A stretch of DNA of 64,000 bases from an uncultured Pelagibacteraceae bacterium (lineage in GTDB: Bacteria > Pseudomonadota > Alphaproteobacteria > Pelagibacterales > AG-422-B15). The stretch spans positions 24,369-88,368 of the forward strand of contig CACIRX010000004.1 of the NCBI GenBank assembly GCA_902589175.1, in the 5' to 3' direction. Both the position numbers and the translations under genes were made by a program. The notes below the pieces were generated by a model. It searched no databases and was not told the DNA's origin. It worked only from the letters and a program-made list of their open reading frames with translations. How positions within the stretch are numbered: the stretch's first letter is position 1; each line of letters opens with the position of its first letter. Below are positions 9,159 through 17,452 of this stretch, in pieces.

Positions 9159-9917
9159 ATGCTAAAAAAAAGAATCATACCCTGTTTAGATGTTGATCGA
9201 GGGAGAGTTGTCAAAGGCGTCAATTTTGTTGACTTAATTGATGCTGGCGATCCTGTTGAACAAGCAAAAATCTATAATTCTGAGGGAGCTGATGAACTAT
9301 GCTTTCTAGATATAACTGCATCAAGTGACGATAGAGAAACCCTCTTTGAAGTTGTAAAAAAAACTGCTGAAAATTGCTTCATACCACTCACTGTAGGTGG
9401 AGGTGTCAGGACCATTGATGATATATCTCGTTTGCTTCACCATGGAGCAGATAAAGTGTCTATAAATACAGCTGCAGTTGAAAACATTGACCTGGTTGCA
9501 AAAGCGGCAAAGAAATATGGTTCCTCAACAATAGTTATAGCAGTAGATGCAAAAAAAAATGGAGATAAAAGTTGGAATATATTTACCCATGGTGGAAGAA
9601 AGCCTACAGATATTGATGCATTAGAATATTGCATTGAAGTAGCTAATTTAGGAGCTGGTGAGATATTATTAACTTCAATGGACAGAGATGGAACAAAAAT
9701 AGGATTTGACAATGAATTATTGAGCACTGTTTCATCCTCTATTGATATTCCTGTAATTGCTTCAGGTGGCGTTGGAAACCTTGAGCACTTTGTTGAAGGG
9801 GTATTAAAGGGGGGAGCTAGCGCTCTATTAGCTGCCTCTATTTTTCATTTCGGAGAATATAGTATTAAAGATGTAAAAACATATCTTGCTGAACAAAATA
9901 TAGCAGTTAGGATTTAA
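9159..9917 (+). CDS. hisF: Imidazole glycerol phosphate synthase, cyclase subunit
   Basis: TIM-barrel cyclase that closes the imidazole ring using ammonia from HisH, giving imidazole glycerol phosphate and [20 protein letters not shown] carries catalytic Asp11, and [13 protein letters not shown] the second phosphate/catalytic region; the half-barrel phosphate motifs VGGGVRT and ASGGVGN are clear. 252 residues is the standard length. It starts 1 bp after hisA. Confidence 0.97.
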   Translation: MLKKRIIPCLDVDRGRVVKGVNFVDLIDAGDPVEQAKIYNSEGADELCFLDITASSDDRETLFEVVKKTAENCFIPLTVGGGVRTIDDISRLLHHGADKVSINTAAVENIDLVAKAAKKYGSSTIVIAVDAKKNGDKSWNIFTHGGRKPTDIDALEYCIEVANLGAGEILLTSMDRDGTKIGFDNELLSTVSSSIDIPVIASGGVGNLEHFVEGVLKGGASALLAASIFHFGEYSIKDVKTYLAEQNIAVRI

Positions 9918-9919
9918 TT

Positions 9920-10207
9920 ATGAAAGGTTATTGGGTAGTAAAAGTCAATGTATTACATCCGGACAAGCAAAAATTATATGCAGAGTATGCAACTGAGGCG
10001 GTCAAAAAATACAATGGTAAATTTTTAGTACGGGGTGGTGAACAAACAACTACGGAAGGTAAAGAGTTTAAAAGAAACGTCATAGTTGAGTATGAGACAA
10101 TTGAAATAGCTAAACAGGCTTATAACTCAGAAGAATATCAAAATGCAAAAAAAATCTTGGGAGACGAAAAGGATAGAATTTTTGCAATTGTTGAGGGAGT
10201 GGAATGA
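9920..10207 (+). CDS. DUF1330 family protein
   Basis: Small 95-residue protein of the DUF1330 family, which has a dimeric alpha/beta-barrel (ferredoxin-like) fold. The family signature is visible as KGYWVVKVNV at the start, the GGKFLVRGG-like NGKFLVRGGEQ, and VIVEYETIEIAKQAYNSEEYQ. Function is unknown; some relatives look like monooxygenase-fold proteins. It sits between hisF (2 bp) and hisE (4-bp ATGA overlap), so it belongs to the histidine operon transcript, though no known histidine step needs it. Confidence 0.85.
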   Translation: MKGYWVVKVNVLHPDKQKLYAEYATEAVKKYNGKFLVRGGEQTTTEGKEFKRNVIVEYETIEIAKQAYNSEEYQNAKKILGDEKDRIFAIVEGVE

Positions 10208-10515
10208 GCAGTAAAAAAGTTGATGTATTAGCTCGGCTCTTTGATACAATTATTTCACATGCTAATGAAGACCCTTCAAAATCTTATACGGCAAAACTTA
10301 TATCAGAAGGTAAAAGTAAATGTATAGAAAAGTTAAAAGAGGAGTCACTTGAAACTGTGGAAGCTGCTGAAGAAGATAATGTAGAGCAAATAATTTATGA
10401 ATCGGCAGATCTTATTTATCATTTGTTAGTCATGTTGAAAAAATTTGATATTACTCCTGATCAAGTCTATGAAGAGTTAGAAAAAAGAGAGGGTAAAACA
10501 GGACTTAGAGATTAA
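10204..10515 (+). CDS. hisE: Phosphoribosyl-ATP pyrophosphohydrolase
   Basis: Second step of histidine synthesis: removes pyrophosphate from PR-ATP. An all-alpha MazG-like fold with the KLKEESLETVEA metal-binding segment and ESADLIYHLLVML helix. It is a stand-alone HisE of 103 residues, not fused to HisI; hisI, hisG, hisD and hisC are not in this window. Start overlaps the DUF1330 stop (ATGA), and its own stop overlaps the HIT gene (TAATG). Confidence 0.95.
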   Translation: MSSKKVDVLARLFDTIISHANEDPSKSYTAKLISEGKSKCIEKLKEESLETVEAAEEDNVEQIIYESADLIYHLLVMLKKFDITPDQVYEELEKREGKTGLRD

Positions 10516-10904
10516 TGTCATATGATAAGGAAAATATTTTTGCTAAGATTTTAAGAGGTGAAATCCCTTGTGATAAAATTTATGAGGATGAATATGTCTT
10601 GTCATTCAAAGATATTCGTCCGCAAGCTCCCTCACATGCCTTAGTAATTCCAAAAGGGGAATACATAGACATAAATGATTTTAGTGCAAATGCTTCGGAC
10701 GAAGAAATAGTTGGTTTCAACCGGGCTATTTCAAACGTAGCAGATATGTTGGGTATAAGTGAAAAAGCTGGAGGAGGAGGATACAGACTCATCGCAAATG
10801 CCGGTAAGGATGCGCATCAAGAAGTACCTCACTTACACTTTCATTTGCTCGCGGGAAGACCATTGGGACCAATGGTATTTCCTGAAAAACCTGAATACGA
10901 ATAA
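10515..10904 (+). CDS. Histidine triad (HIT) nucleotide-binding protein
   Basis: HINT-type phosphoramidase/nucleotide hydrolase of 129 residues. The triad is in HLHFHLLAG near the C-terminus, preceded by the N-terminal FAKILRGEIPCDKIYED and by IRPQAPSHALVIPK. Cellular substrate is not clear for bacterial HINT proteins. The ATG overlaps the hisE stop by one base; position after hisE is seen in many alphaproteobacteria, so it may ride on the histidine transcript. Confidence 0.92.
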   Translation: MSYDKENIFAKILRGEIPCDKIYEDEYVLSFKDIRPQAPSHALVIPKGEYIDINDFSANASDEEIVGFNRAISNVADMLGISEKAGGGGYRLIANAGKDAHQEVPHLHFHLLAGRPLGPMVFPEKPEYE

Positions 10905-10909
10905 TCAAT

Positions 10910-11371
10910 ATGACTGAAAAAATCTCAGATGCTGAACTCATCAAGCTGTTTAATAAGAATAAATTATTCGATCTTTTTAATATGACTGTTCTTGAAGTTG
11001 ATACCACAGCTGGCAATATCAAAGTAGAGTTTGATATTGATAAAAAATATTGCAATCCTGCAGGTGACGTCCAAGGAGGTATTGTTAGTGGAATGGTAGA
11101 TGATGCAACTGCATTAGCTTTTATATTTCAAAATCATTTCAAAAAAAGACCACCAACAATAGAATTAAAAACAAATTTTTTATATCCAACTAAACCGGGG
11201 AAAGTTATTGGATATGGGCGAGTGGTGAAATCCGGAAAAAATATTGTATTCTTGGAGGGTAGATTGGAGCAAAATAATAGGACTGTTGTTACCTCAACAT
11301 CAACTTGTGTAAGTGTTGATATGCCTCAGGTTAATTTTAAAAAAATGATTGGAGATAATAATGAAAAATAA
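10910..11371 (+). CDS. PaaI-type hotdog thioesterase
   Basis: A 153-residue hotdog-fold protein. The segment GDVQGGIVSGMVDDATALAF matches the PaaI/DUF4442 pattern, in which Asp on the central helix activates water for acyl-CoA hydrolysis. Substrate unknown. It starts 5 bp after the HIT gene and its last codons overlap the start of the reductase gene by 11 bp. Confidence 0.82.
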   Translation: MTEKISDAELIKLFNKNKLFDLFNMTVLEVDTTAGNIKVEFDIDKKYCNPAGDVQGGIVSGMVDDATALAFIFQNHFKKRPPTIELKTNFLYPTKPGKVIGYGRVVKSGKNIVFLEGRLEQNNRTVVTSTSTCVSVDMPQVNFKKMIGDNNEK

Positions 11372-12368
11372 ACAATGGATTTTAAAAAAATTTCCAGTTG
11401 GTGAAATTAGTGAAGGGGACTTAGTTTTGGAGGAAAATGAAGTTCCCAGTCTTTTAGATAGTCAAATTTTAATAAGAAACATATATCTCTCTTTAGATCC
11501 TGCAAACCGCGGATGGATGAGTGGACAAAAATCTTATGTTGATGCGATGCAAACTGGAGACACCATGAGAGGTGGTACAATAGGCATAATCGAAGAGAGT
11601 AAAAATGAAAAATTTAAAAAAGGTGAAATTGTGAACTGTATGGGTGGATGGCAGCAATACTGTGTAAGTGATGGGAAAGGAGTAAGACAAATTCCTCAAG
11701 GAACTGGTTTTCCTCTTGATTGTTACATGAGTATTTTAGGAATGACTGGCCTTACAGCTTACTTTGGTTTGCTTGATATTACTGATCCACAACCTGGCGA
11801 AACCTTAGTTGTTTCTGCAGCAGCTGGCGCCGTTGGGTCAATTGTATGTCAAATAGGAAAAATCAAAGGTTGCAGAGTAATTGGGATTGCAGGCTCAGAC
11901 ACAAAATGTAAATGGCTTGTAGATGAATTGGGGATTGATTCTGCTATTAATTATAAGTCTGAAAATCTTAGACAAAAATTAAAAGAAACTTGTCCTGATG
12001 GTATTGACATATATTTTGAAAATGTAGGTGGTAGTATTACTGAGGCAGTCTTAACTCGCATGAATATTAACGGTCGAATAAGCCTTTGTGGTCTGATTTC
12101 AGGATACAATGCCGAGTCAGTTGTACCAGGTCCAGCATGGGGAAATTTGCTAATAAAAAGAATAAAACTAAAAGGCTTTATTGTTTTTGACTATTTCAAA
12201 AGATATATGGAGGCATATCAAGATATAACTCAATGGCTCAAAGACGATAAAATCAAATACAAAAATCATATCATTCCAGGTATCGAAAATGCAGGTAGTG
12301 CAATAAAAAAATTATTTTCTGGTGAAAATGAGGGTAAATTAATAATTAAAATATCTGAACCAAACTAA
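11361..12368 (+). CDS. NADP-dependent oxidoreductase, zinc-free MDR family (CurA/LTB4DH-like)
   Basis: Medium-chain reductase related to leukotriene B4 12-hydroxydehydrogenase and curcumin/alkenal reductases, which saturate alpha,beta-unsaturated carbonyls with NADPH. The segment LSLDPANRGWMS near the N-terminus and the NADP-binding AAAGAVGSIVCQIGK are family marks; Cys ligands for catalytic zinc are absent. I place the start at ATG 11361, preceded by GGAG at 11351-11354, rather than at an upstream TTG. It overlaps the end of the thioesterase gene by 11 bp. Confidence 0.88.
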   Translation: MKNKQWILKKFPVGEISEGDLVLEENEVPSLLDSQILIRNIYLSLDPANRGWMSGQKSYVDAMQTGDTMRGGTIGIIEESKNEKFKKGEIVNCMGGWQQYCVSDGKGVRQIPQGTGFPLDCYMSILGMTGLTAYFGLLDITDPQPGETLVVSAAAGAVGSIVCQIGKIKGCRVIGIAGSDTKCKWLVDELGIDSAINYKSENLRQKLKETCPDGIDIYFENVGGSITEAVLTRMNINGRISLCGLISGYNAESVVPGPAWGNLLIKRIKLKGFIVFDYFKRYMEAYQDITQWLKDDKIKYKNHIIPGIENAGSAIKKLFSGENEGKLIIKISEPN

Positions 12369-12377
12369 TATTTCATT

Positions 12378-13361
12378 ATGAAAAAAGTATTGATCTTTAG
12401 TAATGGAGAGCAAATAGGTGATGGAATATTAAAGCTTCAAATTGTAAATCAATTAAAAAACAGGTTTCCTGATTTTGAAATACATTGGATGACAGATAAG
12501 ATATATACTGAATACAATGCAAGGTTAAAAAAATATACGTCTGATTATATTGATAAAGTTTGGGAAAAAGCAAATCTTAACCCTTTCTTCTGGAAAAAAA
12601 TTTCGCCAATGTACGACTTAGAGTCTGAGAATTTTGATATAATTATTGACACCCAGAAGACCGTGATTAGAACAATGGCACTTCGTAGAATTAAAAATAA
12701 AAAATTTATATCATCCTCAGCTAACTGGTTTTTTTCTGATATCAGACCCAATAATATTTCTAAAAAAAGAAAATTTTATATTCAAAGCATAATTGAAATG
12801 CTTGATTTAGTCTCTAAGTTTAAAGACAGTAATAAAAGCCACATCACAATCCCAAAAGAAATTGTTAATGAATTAAAAAAAATATTTTCTGCAAACAAAA
12901 AATATTTAGGAATATCGCCCGGTTCTAATACCCCAAAAAGAATTTGGTCATTTGAAAACTATATGAATGTAGCAAAATATTTTGAAGATAAAGGGTTTAA
13001 TATTGTTTATTTTTTAGGTCCACAGGAAACGCATATGAAAAAAGAAATAATTAAACAAATAAAAAACCCAATATTTCCAGAAGAAACTTTGAAAAATTAT
13101 CTCGGATTAGAAGTAGTTATGGGTACTACAAAATTTCTTGATATAGCAATTGCAAATGATAGTGGAACAGGTCAAATGCTATCAACAAATTTATGTCCAT
13201 TATTAAAAATTTGTGGTCCGACAAGTGCTGTTAAGTTTTTAAACGATCAATTTGAAAATATTCATTTTATATCATCGGTAGATTTTGGAGGCAGTAATAT
13301 TAATTTGATATCGCCGAACGATGTTATTAATAAAGTAAATAAAATTTTACAATCATCCTGA
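12378..13361 (+). CDS. Glycosyltransferase family 9 (heptosyltransferase-like)
   Basis: A 327-residue GT-B enzyme related to ADP-heptose:LPS heptosyltransferases. The N-terminal GEQIGDGILKLQIVNQLKNRFP corresponds to the conserved IGDxLL segment, GISPGSNTPKRIW to the donor-binding loop, and ANDSGTGQMLS to the DSGPxH region, where the usual Pro-x-His is replaced. It probably acts in lipopolysaccharide core or surface glycan synthesis; acceptor unknown. Convergent with the following SDR gene with a 9-bp overlap. Confidence 0.82.
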   Translation: MKKVLIFSNGEQIGDGILKLQIVNQLKNRFPDFEIHWMTDKIYTEYNARLKKYTSDYIDKVWEKANLNPFFWKKISPMYDLESENFDIIIDTQKTVIRTMALRRIKNKKFISSSANWFFSDIRPNNISKKRKFYIQSIIEMLDLVSKFKDSNKSHITIPKEIVNELKKIFSANKKYLGISPGSNTPKRIWSFENYMNVAKYFEDKGFNIVYFLGPQETHMKKEIIKQIKNPIFPEETLKNYLGLEVVMGTTKFLDIAIANDSGTGQMLSTNLCPLLKICGPTSAVKFLNDQFENIHFISSVDFGGSNINLISPNDVINKVNKILQSS

Positions 13362-14198
13362 TCGACTTTTGATTAACCGATCTAAAATTCTGTCAGGCAA
13401 TAACATAGGAAGAGTCCAGTACATCATTCTACTAGGTGTAATGGCATACCTTGTTTTTCTGTTTGGATTATGTAGCGCATTAAAAACTAATTTTCCCACT
13501 TCTTCAGCCGGATAGGCAATCTTCTTAGCGTTTTTCATTCTTTTAGGTATTCCTTTCACATCGTTTGCATAATCAGTTTTTTTGAGGCTTTGTATGAATT
13601 TTTTGTCAATTTTGTCAAAAATTTCGGTTTTTATTGGACCTGGTCCAATAACCACTACATCCACTCCGTACCTCATCAACTCTCTTCTTAAACTATGACT
13701 TAAGCCTTCCAATCCAAATTTAGATGCAGTATATGCTCCAACACCAGGCATACCAATTTTTCCAGAAATCGAACTTATATTGAAAATGACACCCTTCTTC
13801 GAACTATTATTTTTTTCTGCTCCACATAATGGTGCAAAATATTTTATGACTCTAAATGCGCCATTTAAATTAATATCAATTTGTTTTTCAAAATCTTTCA
13901 CTTTTTGATGCAATAGAGGGCCAGATATTGCTACACCTGCGTTATTGACCAAAGCAAGAAGGTTCGAATTTTTAAGATCCTTTTTCAAAAATGCGACTGC
14001 CTTTTTTAGCTGAGCTTCTTTTGTTACATCAAAGATTAAAGGTGTAAAATTATCTTTATAAATTTTTTTTAATCTGCTTGCATCTTTTGAATTACGAACA
14101 CTTCCATAAACATGAAAACCGTTTTTTACAAAATAACTGAGTGTTCCTAGTCCAATACCAGTAGAGACACCTGTGATCATAATAGATTTTTTACTCAT
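13353..14198 (-). CDS. Short-chain dehydrogenase/reductase
   Basis: Classical SDR of 281 residues. TGVSTGIG binds the dinucleotide near residue 9, NNAGVA and FNISSISG follow, and the catalytic YTASK is intact. A C-terminal extension ends in YAITPSRMMYWTLPMLLPDRIL, as in SDRs acting on hydrophobic substrates such as retinol- or steroid-like compounds; actual substrate unknown. Its ATG overlaps the stop of the upstream kinase by 4 bp, so it is coupled to it. Confidence 0.85.
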   Translation of the reverse strand: MSKKSIMITGVSTGIGLGTLSYFVKNGFHVYGSVRNSKDASRLKKIYKDNFTPLIFDVTKEAQLKKAVAFLKKDLKNSNLLALVNNAGVAISGPLLHQKVKDFEKQIDINLNGAFRVIKYFAPLCGAEKNNSSKKGVIFNISSISGKIGMPGVGAYTASKFGLEGLSHSLRRELMRYGVDVVVIGPGPIKTEIFDKIDKKFIQSLKKTDYANDVKGIPKRMKNAKKIAYPAEEVGKLVFNALHNPNRKTRYAITPSRMMYWTLPMLLPDRILDRLIKSRSG

Positions 14199-15148
14199 AG
14201 TCTTGCCCCATAAATTTGAATTATTTTTGAGGCGAATATTACACCCTCATTTCCACATTGCTCTAAATTTTCACCATTAATGTATCCAAGTAAGAAGCCT
14301 GCAGCAAATAAATCTCCTGCCCCAGTAGTGTCGACTAAATTCTCAATTTGCTGAGCTTTTATATTAACACATTGATCTTTATGAACGATCATCGCACCTT
14401 TTTCACCAAGTGTGATAGCAAATATTTTATCATGCTGACTTATAATTTCGAGACAATCATCAAGACTATCCTTTTGATAAAGCGATTTAATTTCCTCTTC
14501 ATTTGCAAAAATTATATCAGCTTCATTATTAACTAGATTTAAAAAACTTTCTCTAAATCGTTCAATGCAAAAAACATCAGACACACTAAATGCAACTAAC
14601 CTGTTTGCCTCTTTAGAAATTTTTATTGCTTTTTTAATTGCATCTTGCGCATCATCAAGATCCCAAAGGTATCCTTCAAGATAAGTAATTTTTGACTGTG
14701 CTATAACATCTTCATTAATATCATTTGATTTTAGTTTTTGAGAAATTCCTAAGTATGTACTCATTGTTCGTTGTGCATCTGGCGTTACCATTACTAGACA
14801 TCTTCCAGTTTCACTTTCATCTGATCGGGCCTGATTTGCAAAAACAACTTTTTCTTTTTCAAGACCTCGAATGAACGAATTTCCAACTTCGTCTTTACCT
14901 ACTTTGCCGATGAAAGCAGATTTGATATTATTTTGAGCCAATGCAACGATAGAGTTTGCGACTGATCCTCCAGAGACATTAGCTTTTATCTCAATTTTGT
15001 TTGATAGGGATTTGATAGTATCTAAATCTACAAGTGACATAAGCCCTTTTCTTAGCTCTTGTTGATTTATAAATTCATCATTGACATCGGTGATTACATC
15101 TACGATTGCATTTCCTATACCAACAATGTCAAATTCTTGACTCACCAT
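14195..15148 (-). CDS. PfkB-family sugar/nucleoside kinase (adenosine kinase-like)
   Basis: Ribokinase-fold kinase of about 317 residues. The first PfkB signature GGSVANSIVALA and the second, DTTGAGDLFAAGFLLGY with the catalytic Asp, are intact. Overall it looks like the alphaproteobacterial adenosine kinase-like group (FDIVGIGNAIVDV, GKVGKDEVG). The start is taken as ATG 15148 (MVSQEFD); a longer version would add only MGGD. The start lies in the end of the upstream SDR gene. It ends overlapping the next SDR. Confidence 0.85.
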   Translation of the reverse strand: MVSQEFDIVGIGNAIVDVITDVNDEFINQQELRKGLMSLVDLDTIKSLSNKIEIKANVSGGSVANSIVALAQNNIKSAFIGKVGKDEVGNSFIRGLEKEKVVFANQARSDESETGRCLVMVTPDAQRTMSTYLGISQKLKSNDINEDVIAQSKITYLEGYLWDLDDAQDAIKKAIKISKEANRLVAFSVSDVFCIERFRESFLNLVNNEADIIFANEEEIKSLYQKDSLDDCLEIISQHDKIFAITLGEKGAMIVHKDQCVNIKAQQIENLVDTTGAGDLFAAGFLLGYINGENLEQCGNEGVIFASKIIQIYGARL

Positions 15149-15873
15149 GTCTCCACCCAAGGACGTAAATCTAACTCAAACGTCCACGCATTTTTTGGTT
15201 GATTATGTATCATCAAGTAGTTTTGCGCAATATCATCTGGCTTCATCAAACCATCAATTTTTTTCTTTTCTTTAACATACTCAGGAAAAAGCTTATTCAC
15301 CCACGGCGTATCAATTGCTCCGTCTACAATAACATGAGCGACATGAATACCTTTTGGCGCTAATTCTTTCGCCATACTTTGTGCCAAAGCTCTTTTCGCT
15401 TGTTTAGCACCGGAGAATGCAGCAAATCCTTCTTTACCTCTTATACTGGCCGTCGCGCCAGTAAATATGATTGTCCCTTTTTTTCTTGGTATCATTTTTC
15501 TTGTTACTTCTCTTCCCATTAAAAAAGCTCCAAAAGTCGCCATTTCCCATACTTTATAATATTTTTTTGAGGTTGTTTCTAAAATGTTGAAACGAATGTT
15601 GGCTCCAATGTTGTATACGGCCACATTAATTTCACCAATTTCTGTTTCAATCTTATTAATAAAGTTAATTACATCTTCTTCTTTTCTTGCGTCTAAACTA
15701 TATGCGAAACACTTTCCGCCGTTTTTTTCTATTTCTTCTTTAAGTGGCGATAATTGATCCCCGTTCCTTCTAGCAACTACAGTAATGAAGTTATTTTTTG
15801 CAAATACTCTCGCTACCGCAGAACCAAGGCTGTCACCCGCGCCGATAATGAGTGCTACTTCTTTATTAATCAT
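15142..15873 (-). CDS. Atypical short-chain dehydrogenase lacking the catalytic Tyr
   Basis: SDR-fold protein of about 243 residues. The glycine motif is irregular (IIGAGDSLGSAVA), and where classical SDRs have Tyr-x3-Lys this has FSGAK, with Phe in place of Tyr but the Lys kept. This matches a recognised SDR subgroup with Phe at that position. Whether it is an active oxidoreductase is uncertain. The ATG at 15873 (MINKEVAL) is preferred to an upstream TTG that would add seven hydrophobic residues. It leads the kinase and SDR genes in a three-gene unit. Confidence 0.82.
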   Translation of the reverse strand: MINKEVALIIGAGDSLGSAVARVFAKNNFITVVARRNGDQLSPLKEEIEKNGGKCFAYSLDARKEEDVINFINKIETEIGEINVAVYNIGANIRFNILETTSKKYYKVWEMATFGAFLMGREVTRKMIPRKKGTIIFTGATASIRGKEGFAAFSGAKQAKRALAQSMAKELAPKGIHVAHVIVDGAIDTPWVNKLFPEYVKEKKKIDGLMKPDDIAQNYLMIHNQPKNAWTFELDLRPWVETW

Positions 15874-15932
15874 AATGAATAAAGTTATCAGCAAACAATA
15901 GACAGTTAAAGGTGTTTTATTTTTATAACCAT

Positions 15933-16586
15933 TTATGCTTTTTTTGTTTTAATTGGCTTTTTTCTAGTTGGATAACAAGTTTTACATATTTTACACCCTA
16001 TTCCAAAACAACTTCGAGCTTCACAATATTCCCTTCCATAAAATATTATTTGTAAATGTAACTTGTTCCATAGTTTTTCAGGAAATATTTTTTTTAAATC
16101 ATGTTCAGTTTGCTTTACACTTTTACCATTTGTTAACCCCCATCTTTGGGCAAGTCGATGAATATGAGTATCAACAGGAAATGCTGGGTGACCAAAACCC
16201 TGTGACATTACAACACTAGCTGTTTTATGCCCTACTCCAGGAAGCGCCTCTAGATCTTCAAAGGTTTCTGGAACCTCACCACTATAATTTTTCATTAATA
16301 TTTTTGACAGCTTTGAGATGGCTTTTGATTTTTGTGGAGCAAGACCACAGGGTCTAACAATATTATAAATGGTTTTGACCGGCAGCTTCTCCATTTTCGC
16401 AGGATTATTTGCTTTCTTAAAAAGCAAAGGAGTTACTTCATTGACTCTTTTATCCGTACACTGCGCACTTAGAAGAACAGAAATTAATAATTCAAAATTA
16501 TTTTTATGATTTAGCGGAATTGGGGTTTCGGGATAAATTTTATTTAAAATACTAATAATTTTTTTTGCCTTATCAGCCTTTAACAT
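15933..16586 (-). CDS. nth: Endonuclease III (DNA glycosylase/AP lyase)
   Basis: Removes oxidised pyrimidines in base excision repair. The helix-hairpin-helix LPGVGHKTASVV carries catalytic Lys121, and Asp139 lies in FPVDTHIHR. The iron-sulfur loop is unusual: Cys at 188, 193, 198, 201 and 204, whereas the classical spacing is C-x6-C-x2-C-x5-C. The C-terminal tail is Lys-rich. 217 residues. It lies 17 bp upstream of dapB's stop region in genome order (dapB is downstream on + coordinates but upstream in transcription). Confidence 0.94.
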   Translation of the reverse strand: MLKADKAKKIISILNKIYPETPIPLNHKNNFELLISVLLSAQCTDKRVNEVTPLLFKKANNPAKMEKLPVKTIYNIVRPCGLAPQKSKAISKLSKILMKNYSGEVPETFEDLEALPGVGHKTASVVMSQGFGHPAFPVDTHIHRLAQRWGLTNGKSVKQTEHDLKKIFPEKLWNKLHLQIIFYGREYCEARSCFGIGCKICKTCYPTRKKPIKTKKA

Positions 16587-16603
16587 TATGGTTCTTTTCC
16601 AAC

Positions 16604-17413
16604 CTAATTTATATTTAGCACATCCGACATGTCAAATAGGCCAGGTTTTTTGTTTATGCCCCATTTCACAGCTTGTATTGCTCCGTTAGCAAAAATACCC
16701 CTATCTTTCGCCGTATGCTTGATAGTAATATTCTCATCCCTGCTTGAAAAAATAATTTCGTGATCACCAATTACTTCACCTTTGCGGAAGGATGAGACTA
16801 CAATTTTATCTTTAGTACTTTTAGCCTTTCTATTTAGACGAGAGATTTTTTTTATATTTTCAAATTTTTTATTTTTACCTTCTGCTGCAGCTTGCCCCAT
16901 CATTACTGCAGTGCCTGAAGGTGCATCAATCTTATGTCGATGATGTGTTTCGTTTATTATTGTGTCAAAATCATTTTTTAAACTTGAGGAACTTATTTTA
17001 ATTAATTTATTTATTAGGTTTATACCTAAACTCATATTACCTGATTTTATGATTGTTGCATGCTGCGCAGCGAGTTTAATTTTTTTTAATTGAGAGCTAT
17101 TAAAACCTGTAGTTCCAATTATATGTACTATTCTTGCTTGAGCTGCATATTTTGTATGTATCAAAGTTGCTTCAGGAGTTGTGAAGTCAATAACAGCGTC
17201 AGTTTTAGCAAATAATGGAATTATATTATCTGTGACTTTAATTTTTAATTTTTTCGTTTTGAGTAATCGACCTAAATCCTTGCCAATAGCTTTATGCCCA
17301 CTTCTCTCGGTTGCACCATACAAAACAAGTGATTTATCTTTCAAAACTCTTTTAGCGATTTGCATTCCCATGCGTCCGGTTACGCCAGTTATGACAATTT
17401 TTATTTTTTTCAT
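16604..17413 (-). CDS. dapB: 4-hydroxy-tetrahydrodipicolinate reductase
   Basis: NAD(P)H-dependent reductase of the lysine/diaminopimelate pathway. The N-terminal ITGVTGRMGMQIAK binds the cofactor, ETHHRHKIDAPSGTA carries the catalytic His and Lys, and FANGAIQAVKW ends the fold. 269 residues. It is transcribed after dnaJ with a 39-bp gap, the conserved alphaproteobacterial order dnaK-dnaJ-dapB, and nth follows 17 bp later. Confidence 0.96.
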   Translation of the reverse strand: MKKIKIVITGVTGRMGMQIAKRVLKDKSLVLYGATERSGHKAIGKDLGRLLKTKKLKIKVTDNIIPLFAKTDAVIDFTTPEATLIHTKYAAQARIVHIIGTTGFNSSQLKKIKLAAQHATIIKSGNMSLGINLINKLIKISSSSLKNDFDTIINETHHRHKIDAPSGTAVMMGQAAAEGKNKKFENIKKISRLNRKAKSTKDKIVVSSFRKGEVIGDHEIIFSSRDENITIKHTAKDRGIFANGAIQAVKWGINKKPGLFDMSDVLNIN

Positions 17414-17452
17414 TAATTTAGGATAATCGAAATAATTGAAAAAGTAAGTTTT

